Position numbers and translations under genes: made by a program
Notes under the pieces: model-generated
Told to the model about the DNA's origin: nothing
Database searches by the model: none
Seen by the model: only the letters and a program-made list of their open reading frames with translations
From: Liolophura sinensis
Lineage: Eukaryota > Mollusca > Polyplacophora > Chitonida > Chitonidae
NCBI RefSeq assembly: GCF_032854445.1
Contig: NC_088302.1
Span: 19,093,338 to 19,157,337 of the forward strand
DNA length: 64,000 nucleotides
Direction: 5' to 3'
In this document: positions 24,865-37,205 of the stretch, one piece after another
Layout: every line of letters starts with the position of its first letter
Position numbering within the stretch: the stretch's first letter is position 1

Positions 24865-25290
24865 ACATGCATGGCTGTGGACAGCATATCCCGGAGTTAT
24901 GAGGGGCTTGTCGGCATGAGTTGTACTCGGCATATTCCGGAGTTCGGTTCAACGAGTATTACGTGTTAAGTGTGTGACTGTGGACGAGTTCTGCTTGGCA
25001 TATAGGCCTTCAGTAGATAGGTAGGCCTGCTATCAAGAATTGTTGTGTTCGGCATATTAAAATACGACTTTTGACGAATGTTATTGCAGAAGTTACACGT
25101 AAGTGCGACGGTTCTCGAGTGGCATAAGGCATATTTCAGACTTTGTTTCGAGCGGCGGCAAGTTGTATTCGTCATCTTTTGGATTTAAGTACGATTGTAG
25201 ACGAAGAGTATTTGGCATATTCCGGGACAAGATGCATGCGGCACATTCCGGTATTTTCCGATTCTATTATTTATGCAAATACTCTGTCAA
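24865..25290. repeat. Old degenerate tandem repeat, about 60 bp
   Basis: At least six strongly diverged copies of a phrase close to GACTGTGGACGAG..TGCTCGGCATATTCCGGAGTT, seen near 24870, 24925, 24978, 25045, 25128 and 25190. The order is consistent but the spacing varies. Confidence 0.6.
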
Positions 25291-26990
25291 CGGGTAGTCT
25301 CTTGGCGAAGGCTTACGACTCACGGCTTTCGGCTTGGTCACTTTTTCTGCCCTCTAACCTGATCATGAGAGACTCACGACTTGACATCACCGTTAGGATC
25401 GCTTTATACTCTCATTACCACTGTCCCTGCTCTTAACAAGCCATCAATTGGCCGGCCACAAAATTAAACCAAGCCCGGACAGCTGCTCCGTCTGGAAAGC
25501 AGTAGGGATTGGACAAATATTGCTGTATTTTCGGAGCGTTTCCACAGGAACTGACTTGGCAAGAGGGAACTCACTCAGACTGAGTGGAAGAGGCTTTGCG
25601 ATTTGCGTAAATAAGGTACTACATATATACACATATCCTGTCCAAAACCAGCTGCTCCCAAGACTTAATCACTGTGGCTCATAAAGGCTGCTTCACGTTT
25701 CATGAAGTACATTAACATTTTTCAAAATTTCATGACATTTTCATACAAATCAAAATTAATATCACAAAAGTTGAAAGCAATTAATTTTCACCGTATAAGT
25801 GTTGAAATTTACCGTGTCAGTGTAAGAAGGGTGGATCAAGAAAAAAGTGGGAGGTGTGATTTAAGATATCGAAAGGTGTATTTGAGTTTAACTGGTTATA
25901 AGAATGAGGGTTGTAGGTCAGATATATGTGGACTGCACATTAAGGCCTAGCAGTTTTTTCGGTCAGCTGAATAAGAGGTTTCGCGTACTGAAGAAGGAGT
26001 TAAAACTTTGATGCTAATTCAAGAAAACTTACCGACACACGTTTTCATCTTCGGAATAAAACACGACTTCTGAAATTTTGTAAAACTTGTTCTTAAGTTA
26101 TTGTCGGAAATTCAGGAGTAAATGACAATATTATCGCTTATCCCTGATAAGATTGGCAGGTAATTGGTCTGTATTGATGGAAATAGGCTCCCAAAGGTGT
26201 AATCTATGATCGAATTGAAACAAATTCAAATTGTTGTGTTGCCGGTCAAGATAGAAATTTTAACCTTATTTTCAGTAAAAAATTTTTCTTGTTGTCATCC
26301 GACTCAATATTTTTAGGGGCACACTTACGCTTCTAGTGATCGATGAAATAAATGGCATCAAAAGTGGCATAGTATCAAACTCACAGAATAATTTGAGAAG
26401 CCTGCACATAACAAGCAAATGATACACGAAAAGTTGATTTTATCTAACGCATACGGATATCAATAGAAAAAGTTGTTAATATGATCTCCTTCGACTGTGA
26501 TTAAATATAATATAGTTTTCAAGGTATAAGCTTTCGGCAACATTACACATTACATTATATCTTCCAGCTATGTATTAGCTGTTATGATAATTACAGTATC
26601 TCGTAACACTTTGTTGCGTTGCTCTTGGCAGAAGTAGTCAGATTATCCTAGAACTGTCTTTCTACTGACCGTGTTTAAAGCCATAATTAATAAGTGAGCG
26701 ATACTCACGTCTTGATCTTACAGTATAATAAGATACACTGATGCAAATTTATACAGATTCTTTTATTTGGATTTAGCCTGTAGCTTGTCTTGACTTGATG
26801 TCCTCATCTGTTAGATTCCGTACTAGGAATTCTCTCCTTGTAATTGGTATACTATCGTGAATACAAAGTAACTATTCACGTCAGATCTTCACGTAATGAT
26901 ACGATTTGCTTTTGGGATGTAAATTGTATATGATGCGCCTGTACATTAAAGTAACTTTCAACAGTTGTCATGTCATATCATGAAGTGTGT
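25291..26990. other. Unassigned stretch
   Basis: Several 60-97 codon frames on both strands between 25143 and 25950, none resembling a known family. The pair at 25444-25632 (-) and 25448-25684 (+) overlap completely. AT-rich sequence follows to 26990. Confidence 0.45.
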
Positions 26991-26994
26991 TTTC

Positions 26995-27310
26995 TTTCAT
27001 GTAGCGGCCTCTCCCTTCCTGTAGCGGTGGTTTCTTCCTGTAGCGGCGTCTTCCTTTCTGTAGCGGTGTTGTTCTTCCTGCATCCGTGTCCTCTTGTAAC
27101 GGTAAAGATGCCTTCTTGCAGAGGTGTCTTCTTGTAGCGGTGTCTTTCTGTAGCGGTGTCTGAATTCCCCACGCATAGTGGTATATCCATTCCTGCAACG
27201 GTATTTCCTTCCTGTCTTCCATTACCAGTGTCTTCATGTAGGGATGTCTTCCTGTAGCTGTGCCTTCCTTCCTGTGGTGGTGTCTTCGTTCCTCCAGCTG
27301 CATCGTCCTT
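26995..27310. repeat. Minisatellite, about 17-18 bp
   Basis: Degenerate copies of CTTCCTGTAGCGGTGTC, about 16-18 of them. The 111-codon minus-strand frame 26968-27303 (repeated LQEG, ATGR-like motifs) is the repeat in translation. Confidence 0.85.
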
Positions 27311-27465
27311 TCTGTAGTTGTGTCGTAGTGTAGTAATCCAGTGTGCTTAAGTGCTCAATGAATCGACCGCAGTACAAAAGATACATGTCAAAGGATACAA
27401 AGGCCTCAAGTTTCCCATTCACAGTATAGGTCTGCTGACACCGTCCTACCAATACTTCGGTCTAA

Positions 27466-27592
27466 ATTTAAAGAAATATTTCACTTTTATGATGGTGGCC
27501 AGCATTATGGTGTAAGAAAACCTGACTCTCTGTCTGGGGAAAACCCACGATCATACGCAAGTTGTTGACAGACCTTCCCAGGTACGTTAGGA
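27466..27592 (-). mobile_element. Decayed SINE fragment, family 1
   Basis: GAAATATTTCACTTTTATGA, GGTGGCCAGCATTATGGTG, GAAAACCCACGATCATACGC and GACAGACCTTCCCAGGTACG in family order on the minus strand; both ends missing. Confidence 0.75.
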
Positions 27593-28435
27593 GCAGAATG
27601 TTTTAGCATGTGTTGCCATAGTAAATATATAGGCAACTTAGCAAACCATCATTTTGCTGAAGACGTTCATGGAATTTAACGCTGTATATAACATTATTCT
27701 GGCCACATCACGACGGCGAATCCTTAGAGTATGCCAGTCCTATTGCCGAAAAATCTATGGTGCTGCCTCAGTGAAACACTATGTTCAGGACACCAGACAT
27801 GACGTCCCACTTAGATATATCGAAACATCGAACTGGCCGATATATGGATATATCTGAAAGTTGAGTCGACGTGTGAAAAAATGGTTATAACAACGCCATT
27901 TTGGCATTATTCCATGTTAATTTTATCGAGCATGGACGTTTCTCTCATGTAGAAATCTTACATTTTATAAAACATGCGTTAATATTACAAAGATGATACA
28001 ATTAAAACGTTTCAAGCTGAGGAATTGAAATGATGTGATGAAATCTGTGTCGACTGCAAATATACAGAATTACGAATTGTTATTTATAGCTTTTTTTGAA
28101 ATTAATCTCTGTCCTCTTCTCAAATATCAAGATCCCATAAACCAGTTTTTTTTATCATTTAATACAGGAAGTACGTTTGACTTTAATATTGTTATTGTCT
28201 AGCATGGTCGCTTTTCGAATGGTACGAATCTGCTGAAATCGGTTGCGCTCATTCCCATCGGCCTAAGGCCTATTTGTTTTTTAATTTTAGAAAAAAATAT
28301 CGAGGTGAGTACTCCGCTGTTCTCTACAAATCATGTTTAAATGCATCGCAAAGATCGAAGATATATTGACCGCCTTTTATACAGACTCTAATACGGCGAA
28401 TCTAATACAAACTGGCAAACATTCACAGATTGGAT
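27593..28435. other. Unassigned stretch
   Basis: No element recognised. The frame at 27654-27857 (+) is of unknown nature. Confidence 0.5.
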
Positions 28436-29180
28436 AATTTCAACGCTCATAGTAAAGAGAGTCTGTCGTAGAGAATGCATCAGTTGACCTTTCGTTAAAA
28501 ATCCTTCAGTTGACCTGTCGTGGTGAGTCGATCAGTTGACCTGTCGTAGGGAATTGATCAGTTGACAATTCGCAGAGAACCCATCAATTGACAATTGGAA
28601 GAGAATCGAATTTGCCTATCGTAGAGAATAATTTAGTTCATCTGTTGTTGAGAATGCATCAGTTGACCTGTCGTTGAGAATAATTTAGTTGACCTGGCGT
28701 AGAGAATAATTCAGTTGACCTGTCATAGAGAATCCGTCAGTTGACCTGTTCCAGAGCATCCATGAGTTCTCCAGTCGTAGAGTCCATCAGTTGACCTGTC
28801 GCAGAGAATAATTCAGTTGACCTGTCGTAGAGAATAATTCAGTTGTCATGCCATAGAGAATCCATCAGTTGACCTGTTCCAGAGCATCCATGAGTTCACC
28901 AGTCGTAGAGAATTCATCAGTTGGCCTGTCGTTTAGATCCATTCACTTGACCTTTCGTTGAGAATCCTTCAGTTGACCCGTCATTGAGATTCCATCAGTT
29001 GACCTGTCACAGAAAATTACTTAGTTGACCTGTTCACCTGCCGTGAAATTTTTTTCCGTTCACCCGCTCTGGAGAATATTACAGTTTACCTGCAGTGAAA
29101 AGTCATTCCTGTCACTTGCTTTGGATATTTCTTTACCTTCATCTGCCGTGGAGAATTCTTCCAGTGATGGTCGGTGAGTC
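28436..29180. repeat. Minisatellite of about 26-27 bp, over 20 copies
   Basis: Tandem copies of CAGTTGACCTGTCGTAGAGA plus ATCCAT or ATAATT. Copies towards 29180 are more diverged (GTTCACCTGCCGTGAAA, GTTTACCTGCAGTGAAAAG). Both arms of a larger duplication are visible: CAGAGCATCCATGAGTT occurs near 28752 and again near 28881. Confidence 0.92.
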
Positions 29181-30143
29181 TAAGACTCTAGGACTGTTGC
29201 GCTCAGTTTGTTCATTTCTTAACTCCACACATGCCATAATTTAGACCGCTTATATTCATGTCTGTGATAATGACTTCTTTATTGCTTTGCTTTTAACAAC
29301 TATCACTTCTTTAGCTTAAATACTATAGACTTACATGGGTATACAAACAAACTCTGTGGAGTCACGAACAAGTAAAACAGGGATTGCCCTAAGCCGCCAT
29401 CGTGTATATTTCTCCATTTAAGGTGTATGACTAGTTGGCTATTTACTGAAACTGTACGCTAAATACGTGATTATATAGATGATGTATTGGGGTGGTGTTG
29501 GGAAAAGTGCTTATCCGGCAAATCGATATGTAATACAATACGGTGCGTAGACATTGTGCTTATTTTGGGAACAAACTTCCTCTAAGTGTTCCCTTGGTAT
29601 TACGACCCGATGAATTCGTAATAAAGCGTCGCTGGCAGTTTGGGAAGGGGGTCAGTTCTTATTTTTCTATATTCATTTTCATTTATTACTATGGGGGCCT
29701 CGTATACAATGATGGATAAATATATGCATTGCGTGATGTTGTGCATAACTTCTTCACGGAACGAAGGGTAGGCCTATAGACCTGCATCAATCCATTCAGG
29801 GTGGCTGCTAATGAGCTATCTGGGGAAATAAATGAAGAACTGTTTTACATAACTGCGCGGCAACCAGCGCATAAATGGTCTACATATAGATTCCGAAGTA
29901 TTGCGTTCCAGTATTTTTATATACGGAGGCAGTGTAACTGGTTACATTTAACTCTAATGAGGCCGGGTTTAGTTCCCGTTTTCTACATGACTGAAACTGG
30001 AAACTTCTTGTAGAGTGAGAGCAGGGAATTGTACTGCGCGTTTAGCATTATCAAGTACACACACAGACGACATTCATGAGCCCATGCAGTCTGTGGCAAA
30101 GTTACTGGCACCCAGGGTCATAAATCTGCCTTAGACCGAAGCC
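29181..30143. other. Unassigned stretch
   Basis: Nothing recognised. The frame at 29801-30013 (+) is unknown. Confidence 0.5.
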
Positions 30144-30372
30144 GGGGCACGGAGCAATGATCCACGAGTCTCTCACCAATGCGGTCGCTGTGAGTTCAAG
30201 CCTTGCTCAGGCTGGCTTCCTCTCCGGCCGTAAGTGGGAAGGTTTTCCTGCAACCTACGGATGGTCGTGGGTTTCTCCCGCGCTCTGCCCGGTTTCCTCC
30301 CACCATAATGTCGGCCGCCGTCGTATAAGTGAAATATTCTTGAATAAAACACCAATCAAATAAATAAATAAA
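30144..30372 (+). mobile_element. SINE, family 1, head damaged
   Basis: From GGGGCACGGAGCAATGATCC through TCTCACCAATGCGGTCGCTG, a box B-like GAGTTCAAGCC and CCGCCGTCGTATAAGTGAAA to an AAAT tail. The GTACGGCGT part of the 3' block is deleted. Confidence 0.88.
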
Positions 30373-30574
30373 CTTAGTCTTAACTTGTGGTGTTATTCCC
30401 AAACTTACATTTGATTTCAACGGTAATTTTTCTTGTCGAGAAGATCTACGACAGGTGTGGAGTGACAACACAGCATTTTGAGTAATTTAGGACGTGATGT
30501 CTAATAATTTGCAGTTACCATCGCTGCATTTAACACTATTCAAGTATTTACAGGAACAATTAGAATGAAACTCG

Positions 30575-30665
30575 AACTGAGGACTAACTGACAAGAGGCC
30601 GTATTTCACCGGTTACGTTTGACCATTTGCCAGTTATCAGACTGTCGTCGCTGCTCGGATTTTAC
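30575..30665 (+). repeat. Dispersed inverted-repeat family, copy
   Basis: Phrase series AACTGAGGACTAACTGACAAG, CGTATTTCACCGGTTACG, ACCATTTGCCAGTTATCAG, CGTCGCTGCTCGGATTTTAC. The same series occurs at 59200-59290 in this orientation and reverse-complemented at 58331-58422, 61350-61429 and (partial) 34588-34640. Probably the terminal part of a non-autonomous DNA transposon. Confidence 0.7.
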
Positions 30666-30949
30666 TCTCTATACTGTAAGTCTTTAATGACATTAAGATT
30701 AAAGTAAAAACATTTTTAAGTTAGGACTCCATGTGATGTAAGTCTAAGACACCTTCTGGGCTATCATGGCGTGTAATGCTTGACTTGAGTTGAGCTTCCG
30801 ACACCAAGGCTGGCACCTGTCACAAGGTATGTAGATTCCTTGTAGTGGACCATTCCTAATGCTGTCTCATTGGAACTCCATGTTAAATACACCAGCCATG
30901 ACGCACCATCCATTCACAGTTTTCCCGACACCTGATTGACAGGTACTCG

Positions 30950-31095
30950 GTTTATTGTCCTACGGTGAGGACCGAGCTATGAAATACCAAAATTACATGT
31001 ACCATTTTAAATTTTGTTGTCGAAAATGTAACAGAGGTTGGTCCGCCGACATCTGAGGCGACCGCTCTAACCACCTGGCTGTCGTAATGGTGCCG
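30950..31095 (-). mobile_element. tRNA-derived SINE head, family not assigned
   Basis: On the minus strand 31095-31040 reads CGACAGCCAGGTGGTTAGAG then CGGTCGCCTCAGATGTC, a tRNA-like head with a box A-like GGTGGTTAGAGCG. The remainder of the element is unclear. Confidence 0.55.
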
Positions 31096-31374
31096 AGGGT
31101 AAAGTAGGAAAATCACCCTGCTGAAACATGCCAAATGTGAGAGGTTGTCAGCCAGATACTTTGTTGTCATGCACAGCGTCTAAAGAGAAATTCCCGTATG
31201 GTTATATTATAAGGTCGGCATAAACGAGAACTTGAGACCCAACTCAACTCAACGGGTCGCAGCAAAAGTCGGGCTGAGTTGAGATGGAATATTACGCTCT
31301 AATGAATGCCGAGCTATAGAGGTAAACTTGATACTATCTTTGACCAGAGCTGAATAATTCGACTAACTGTTGCC

Positions 31375-31545
31375 ATCATATCGGTCGAGAAGTCCCTTGC
31401 CAATGATTGTGCGGGTTCGAATCCACCTGTCGATTATGCGGCGGATGGGGTTTGGAAGGTTCCTACAGCGTGCAATCCTCCACTCTAAAACACAGCTACC
31501 TTCATATCAGCGAAACAATTTTGAGTATGGGGTTGAAATCAAATA
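31375..31545 (+). mobile_element. Possible SINE fragment with box B
   Basis: A perfect box B, GGTTCGAATCC, at 31414-31424 follows TCGAGAAGTCCCTTGCC. The downstream GGTTTGGAAGGTTCC and TTTTGAGTATGGGGTT resemble SINE body and tail features. No box A at tRNA spacing, so not a tRNA gene. Confidence 0.4.
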
Positions 31546-34500
31546 TGTAAGTTGTTAGGCATCTCTAACAATTACCAACCCCCACATACCACCAAGATTC
31601 ACTGGTGACACCTATTGCAGAAGTTATGCACCTTTAAAGCTGTGTGTATTTATATTGTAGCATAGTACTGTACATTTGTAGTCATATTGCGGGAGCCTTG
31701 TCGTTACGCAATTCTTACGGATAATTAGGCTTGACTGCTTTACTGTTGTATTTGATGATAGATGGATGTGCTGATCAATTGCTGGCAAAAGCAATGATCT
31801 TCGTCATCAATCTTATACGCATCTGCATATTCATTGCTTGCTGCGAAAAGAGAATTGTTCATTATCATGAAGCTATTGTGTAACATTCCGATAATCGAAC
31901 TCTCCATCGGGAATAATGACTGGCACCATAGCATCAAGCCCTGAACACTTCGGTTTATTCTCTGAGGACCACGTCTCCATGGTAATTAACAATTTCACAG
32001 AATTTTTATGTTTGAAACCATTTTAATTCTCAATGTAGTCATTCTCTGGATGCCTACAAACCCGAATGCAAAACCAGTATTACGACGGGAATTAAATCGT
32101 ACTATACCATTGGCTTTATGGGAAATGTATACTGCTAAGTTCGATTGTTTGTGCTCCAAATTGAAGTTCCATATTAACAATATATTTGAGTTATACAAAA
32201 ACATTTGTGAGTGTTTAACGCGTCAAAACATGATACGATATTTCCAATTATAGAAAATAGTACACTTTTTCGATGGCATTTGCGACAGCATGGCGAGCCC
32301 TAATAATCGTCAATATGCAATTTAAGGTCTCTTTATTGCGCAACATCCATTACGAGTATTACAAGTGATGTGAATTAGAAGACTGTAAATGGTAATCGAA
32401 CTGTGCTTAGCTATGGAAGCGCCAAAGAGTCACATCGCTCTGCCCGTCTGTGCACATCAATACATCGTAAATTACATGGATTTGTTACACTCATTCTGGG
32501 AGTTAATTCGGCTTTGTTTGCGTCAAAATCAATGGGTTATGCACTTATCCCGCCTCCAGAAAACGATCGAATTAGCTGTTATGAAACTTGGCCAGGATTC
32601 ACCGGCCCGCTGTAGAGAAATCAGTAAAACGGCTAGAACGGAAAATGGTTCGTCTGAAAATTCAAAATAGTCCTGAAAAGGTTGGCTCGTCAGCGTGTGG
32701 GATCTCTCAATCTCGAATAGCTGGGGTTCTATGCTTTTAGTTTTCCGCGAGACATTTTGAGGCAAAATAAGGGGAGTGGAGCACTGCATATGATATTTCT
32801 CCTCCAGCTTTTTGAAATTCAGCCTTAAGGAATGTAACATGAGGAAATAATTACACAAAAATTACTTGTATCTCTGCTAGGATAATGAAAATCCAACTTC
32901 ATTACATTTTTTTAGATTGAATAGTGAAAGGAAAAAAGAACTGCTAACGGCAGTTGTTATAATAAATAGAACAGGCCAGTAGTTTTTATGGATTTTTAAG
33001 GGCATTATGCCACGCGGGGTCTATTGACAGGAAACTAAATTTCTAATGTTAATTGTGGAAATCTAAAGATAGAAACGAAGTGCAGAATTCATTTCAGGAT
33101 AGTGTGCAATGCCGAAAAATCATACTAGAAAAAAAAATTTGAAATCATCTTCAATGGCATAGTCGTTGACATCTAATTCATGGTATATAGCCATTTACAA
33201 GAATATACAGAATTTCGAACTACTTAGCTTACGCACATAGCAGAGAAACTCAGACAGCGGTAATGGATAGTGAGAGGTCCGATGTTATCATTACTGAGAA
33301 AAATACTCAATTCCTTCAAGAAATAAATACACTGAGGCTGGCCAAAGTGATGGGAAATGAGAGAAAAGTATGTATGACACATATGAGGAAGAGGCATATC
33401 TATCATTAGGAACAATCAAACTCCTGCTGACAGTTTTTTTTTGTGCAAATGGTAAGCGTTGTGAAAGAAGTAGTTGCCTTTAAAAGCGACCATCTGGAAC
33501 ATCCAGGAAATGGGACTGTTCATGTGTTGCGTGTCCTCATAATGGAGCAAGTCGTTTAATTAAGCGTGTGATTTTTGTTTTCAGTACAAAAAATAAGTTA
33601 ATTAAGAAACTACCTGATAAATATATATAAAAAAAGTAATAGCAAGTATAAAGGCAATATAGTTCGTTTTTTTTTAGTAAAGTAATATACATACGTGTTA
33701 CCCAATACCTATACGTATGACCTGGTTATTGTTCTATACCCATTGCCTAAATTAGCTGAATAGATTAATTGGGTCATTACGCCAGACTGACACCAGTGTG
33801 TAAACAGCAATTCCATCCCGGCTCCACCTCGCGCCCAAGGATATTGAACGTGGCCTTGGGCATAACGGCAATTAAAACAAGGTAAGTAATAAACACTCAT
33901 GTTGTGATATACACCACTTTTTGTAGCACACAGCCCACCCTTCCGGCTCTTCCAGACGGCTATCCCTGATCGCTCAGGCGCGAACAGCGGCCATGTCAGT
34001 GAGACACATTGTCCTGCAACCATTAGCCGGGTCAGGTGCCTGGTGGAGAAATGCCATATAACAGACAGGCTGGACACGCGATGCAGGCCGCAGAATCGCA
34101 GAGAAATGCACAATCGTTCTTCATCGAACCCAGCTTAAATGGGATGTACTGGCCTTTGGGGAGATGTTTGCGTGATTGTTGTATGGAAGATTATTCATAC
34201 CACAACTGTAAAACCGTAAATATGAAACCGTCACAGTTATATAAAGATACAGACTGTGATAATTAAGTAACAAGAGCAATATTTTAAGTTCCATATACTA
34301 TATGTTTAGGTGGAGATAGGAACTGTCTGGGCTTACACAGTCCAGCAGTAGCTATGATAGTTTGAAAGATGACAGATTGCCCACGCCGCTGATGGCTATC
34401 AGGATATGTGACTTTGAGAATAGTTACAATTTCATTCAAATATTTCAATGAACAATCACCGATGGAGAGAATATCGCATGTTTCTGATCCGAGAATATAC

Positions 34501-34587
34501 CTCTCTGCGAATAAAACATTAAAAATTTAAAACATTATTGGACTTTTACTACATAAAAGACTACATAATGGAGACAGAAACTTTAGA
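31546..34587. other. Unassigned stretch
   Basis: No repeat or known family. Frames examined: 32008-32253 (+), 32389-32670 (+), 32529-32858 (-) and the longest, 33709-34113 (-, 134 codons). None shows recognisable motifs, and overlapping frames exist on the opposite strand for most. Confidence 0.45.
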
Positions 34588-34640
34588 TCAGCGACGACAC
34601 TGTAGTTGTTGGCAAATGGCCACACATAAGCGGTTAAAGC
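34588..34640 (-). repeat. Dispersed inverted-repeat family, partial copy
   Basis: CAGCGACGACACTGTAGTTG then GGCAAATGGCCACACATAAGC, the reverse-complement orientation of the 30575 copy. Confidence 0.6.
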
Positions 34641-35584
34641 ATTACATAGCTACATGTAACGTTGGCAGTTTGAGAAAGGCAATAAATATATATGACTTGG
34701 ATAACCATTAAAATTTTCAATTTAACAAAGCCCTCACTTTATCCGATGGGGCCTTCTTTGTGTACATACCTCGAGGGAAGTGAAAAAGATCCATCAACGT
34801 AATACATCGAAACCTAATGCCTGCCAGTGAAAACTCCTAATAGACATTGCGTAGACATTCGTAAAAAAATACCGGATATATAATAATACAATGGCATTTC
34901 CACAAACTTAAAATAATTGGATTAGTTAAAAACTGATGTGCTATTATATTTTGTGTTATTGAAGACAATATGTGTCCAAGTTCTGGAGGCCATGTGGATA
35001 TATGGTTACACACAAATTACATGTAATAGCGAGTGAATGTTTTTTTTTTCTAGAGACAGTCTTTGCTTCACAACATATGAACAATTTCCACACAGCATAA
35101 CTAGGCCATCTAAGTTAATGATAGATCCTATTTTAGAGTCCTGAGATTATTAAAAGTTGTCGGGAATATTATCCGACCAATGAAAGATAAAATAAGGGAA
35201 AATTACCGAAGCCTATTTGCGAGAAACCCCTTCAGGCAATATTCAATCTCGAGTAACCTCCTTGGGGACGTGAGGCTAAGTGGCCAGGCAAGTGTTAAAC
35301 CTAATGGAAAACGACCAGTTTATATTCCCACTGGGATTATCTGTATAGCCAGGTTATCGCCTCGGTTTTACCCACAGCCATTTTATCACCTTATGCCCAC
35401 GTTTTTGTGTGTGTCAATTCTATGCGGTCGTTGAAGAGGTACAGATATTGCCGGCTAAATGGCGACAAAATAAAAGGGTGCGTCCGTTTACTGCATTTTG
35501 TACATTACTCTGTATCACTAACGCAATAGTTACCAAAAGTCTTGCAGACATATATAGCTTTGTTGTATGACTTGAACATTGTGC
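34641..35584. other. Unassigned stretch
   Basis: AT-rich. The frame at 35180-35434 (+) is unrecognised. Confidence 0.5.
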
Positions 35585-36590
35585 ATATAAGTGAGGCCCA
35601 AATGATCATATTCCGCTTTGGTGTTTTGAGCCTATTCAACAGAAGCTTATCTTGGAGCCGAATACAGGCCTGTACAAGTGTTTCATATATAAACATAATA
35701 TAAGTGAGGCCCTAATGATTATCCCGCTTTTGGTGTTTTGAGCCTATTCATCAGAAGCTTATCCTGGAGCCGAATACAGGTCTGCACAAGTGTTTCATAT
35801 ATAAACATAATATAAGTGAGGCCCTAATGATTATCCCGCTTTTGGTGTTTTGAGCCTATTCATCAGAAGCTTATCCTGGAGCCAAATACAGGTCTGCACA
35901 AGTGTTTCATATATAAACATAATATAAGTGAGGCCCTAATGATTATCCCGCTTTTGGTGTTTTGAGCCTATTCATCAGAAGCTTATCCTGGAGCTGAATA
36001 CAGGTCTGCACAAGTGTTTCATATATAAACATAATATAAGTGAGGCCCTAATGATTATTCCGCTTTGGTGCTTTGAGCCTATTCAGCAGAAGCTTATCGT
36101 GGAGCCGAATACAGGCCTACACAAGTGTTTGATATATAAACATAATATAAGTGAGGCCCTAATGATTATTCTGCTTTTGGTGTTTTGAGCCTTTTCATCA
36201 GAAGCTTATCCTGGAGCCGAATACAGGCCTGCACAAGTGTTTCATATATAAACATAATATAAGTGAGGCCCTAATGATTATTCTGCTTTTGGTGTTTTGA
36301 ACCTATTCATCAGAAGCTTATCCTGGAGCCGAATACAGGCCTGTACAAGTGTTTCATATATAAACATAATATAAGTGAGGCCCTAATGATTATCCCGCTT
36401 TTGGTGTTTTGAGCCTATTCATCAGAAGCTTATCCTGAAGCTGAATACAGGTCTGCACAAGTGTTTCATATATAAACATAATATAAGTGAGGCCCTAATG
36501 ATTATCCTGCTTTTGGTGTTTTGAGCCTATTCATCAGAAGCTTATCCTGGAGCCGAATACAGGCCTGCACAAGTGGTTGATATATATGTT
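35585..36590. repeat. 112-bp satellite-like array, 9 copies
   Basis: The phrase ATAAGTGAGGCCC recurs at about 35588, 35700, 35812, 35925, 36037, 36149, 36261, 36374 and 36486, a constant spacing of about 112 bp. Each unit also carries GGTGTTTTGAGCCTATTCA, CAGAAGCTTATCCTGGAGC (HindIII site) and AAGTGTTTCATATATAAACA. Copies are nearly identical. Recurrent variants (CCGCTTTGG versus CCCGCTTTTGG, GAATACAGGYCTG) suggest ongoing homogenisation. Confidence 0.96.
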
Positions 36591-36719
36591 TGATGTATAA
36601 TCCTAAAATCAATGTCTGTAGCTTGTTTACAACATATACAACGTTAACAATATCTTCGTGTCACATTCGTGGTTGAGCCTACAAAGTGCTGTTTATATAT
36701 CATCGAATGATCTGAACGA

Positions 36720-36905
36720 CTCTGTTTGTGTTAACATTTAACACAAAATCTATTAACTAAGTGATGCTATTGTTTATTCTGTTATTTCAGCAGATTACTC
36801 TGTTAAATATAACACACATATTATATTAATTCAACATAACGATTCTATTCGAGTAACACAATATTATGTTGAATGTGACACAATATTGTGTTATAACAAC
36901 AGACT
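36720..36905. repeat. AT-rich segment with AACACAA palindromes
   Basis: Several TGTTAA/TTAACA and AACACAATATT phrases, including the perfect palindrome ACACAATATTGTGT at 36878-36891. Similar phrases occur at 49455-49560. Possibly remnants of a small inverted-repeat element. Confidence 0.5.
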
Positions 36906-37082
36906 ACATTCTAGACTCACTCAGACAGCAAACTGTCTGTTAAGTTTAAGAGGCTTATTTTTTGAATGTGCTCTTGGTGATAATAAGCGATAGACAACCG
37001 CCACGTGACCATTTACACAATCTACTATTCACTGCAGACCGCTTATCTTCCCCCAGTATTACGTGCATTTTGTACATAACAG

Positions 37083-37205
37083 GTTGGAAAGTTCGTCAGT
37101 AACTTCTATCGAGTATTCCGGTTTCTTAGCACCCATAAAACTGACGTCATCGTACAGGTGAAAAATTCTTGGGCATCACGTTAAACAACCAAGAAATAAA
37201 TAAAT
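37083..37205 (+). mobile_element. Decayed SINE fragment, family 1
   Basis: GGTTGGAAAGTTCGTCAGTAAC, TTCCGGTTTCTTAGCACCC, GTGAAAAATTCTTGGGCAT and CACGTTAAACAACC followed by an AAAT tail. Confidence 0.6.

Noticed and set aside
26968-27303. 111-codon minus-strand frame
   Set aside because: Translation of the 17-18 bp minisatellite.
33709-34113. 134-codon minus-strand frame
   Set aside because: No recognisable motif and an overlapping frame on the other strand. No splice or start context supports it. It remains possible as an unknown gene but I cannot support it.
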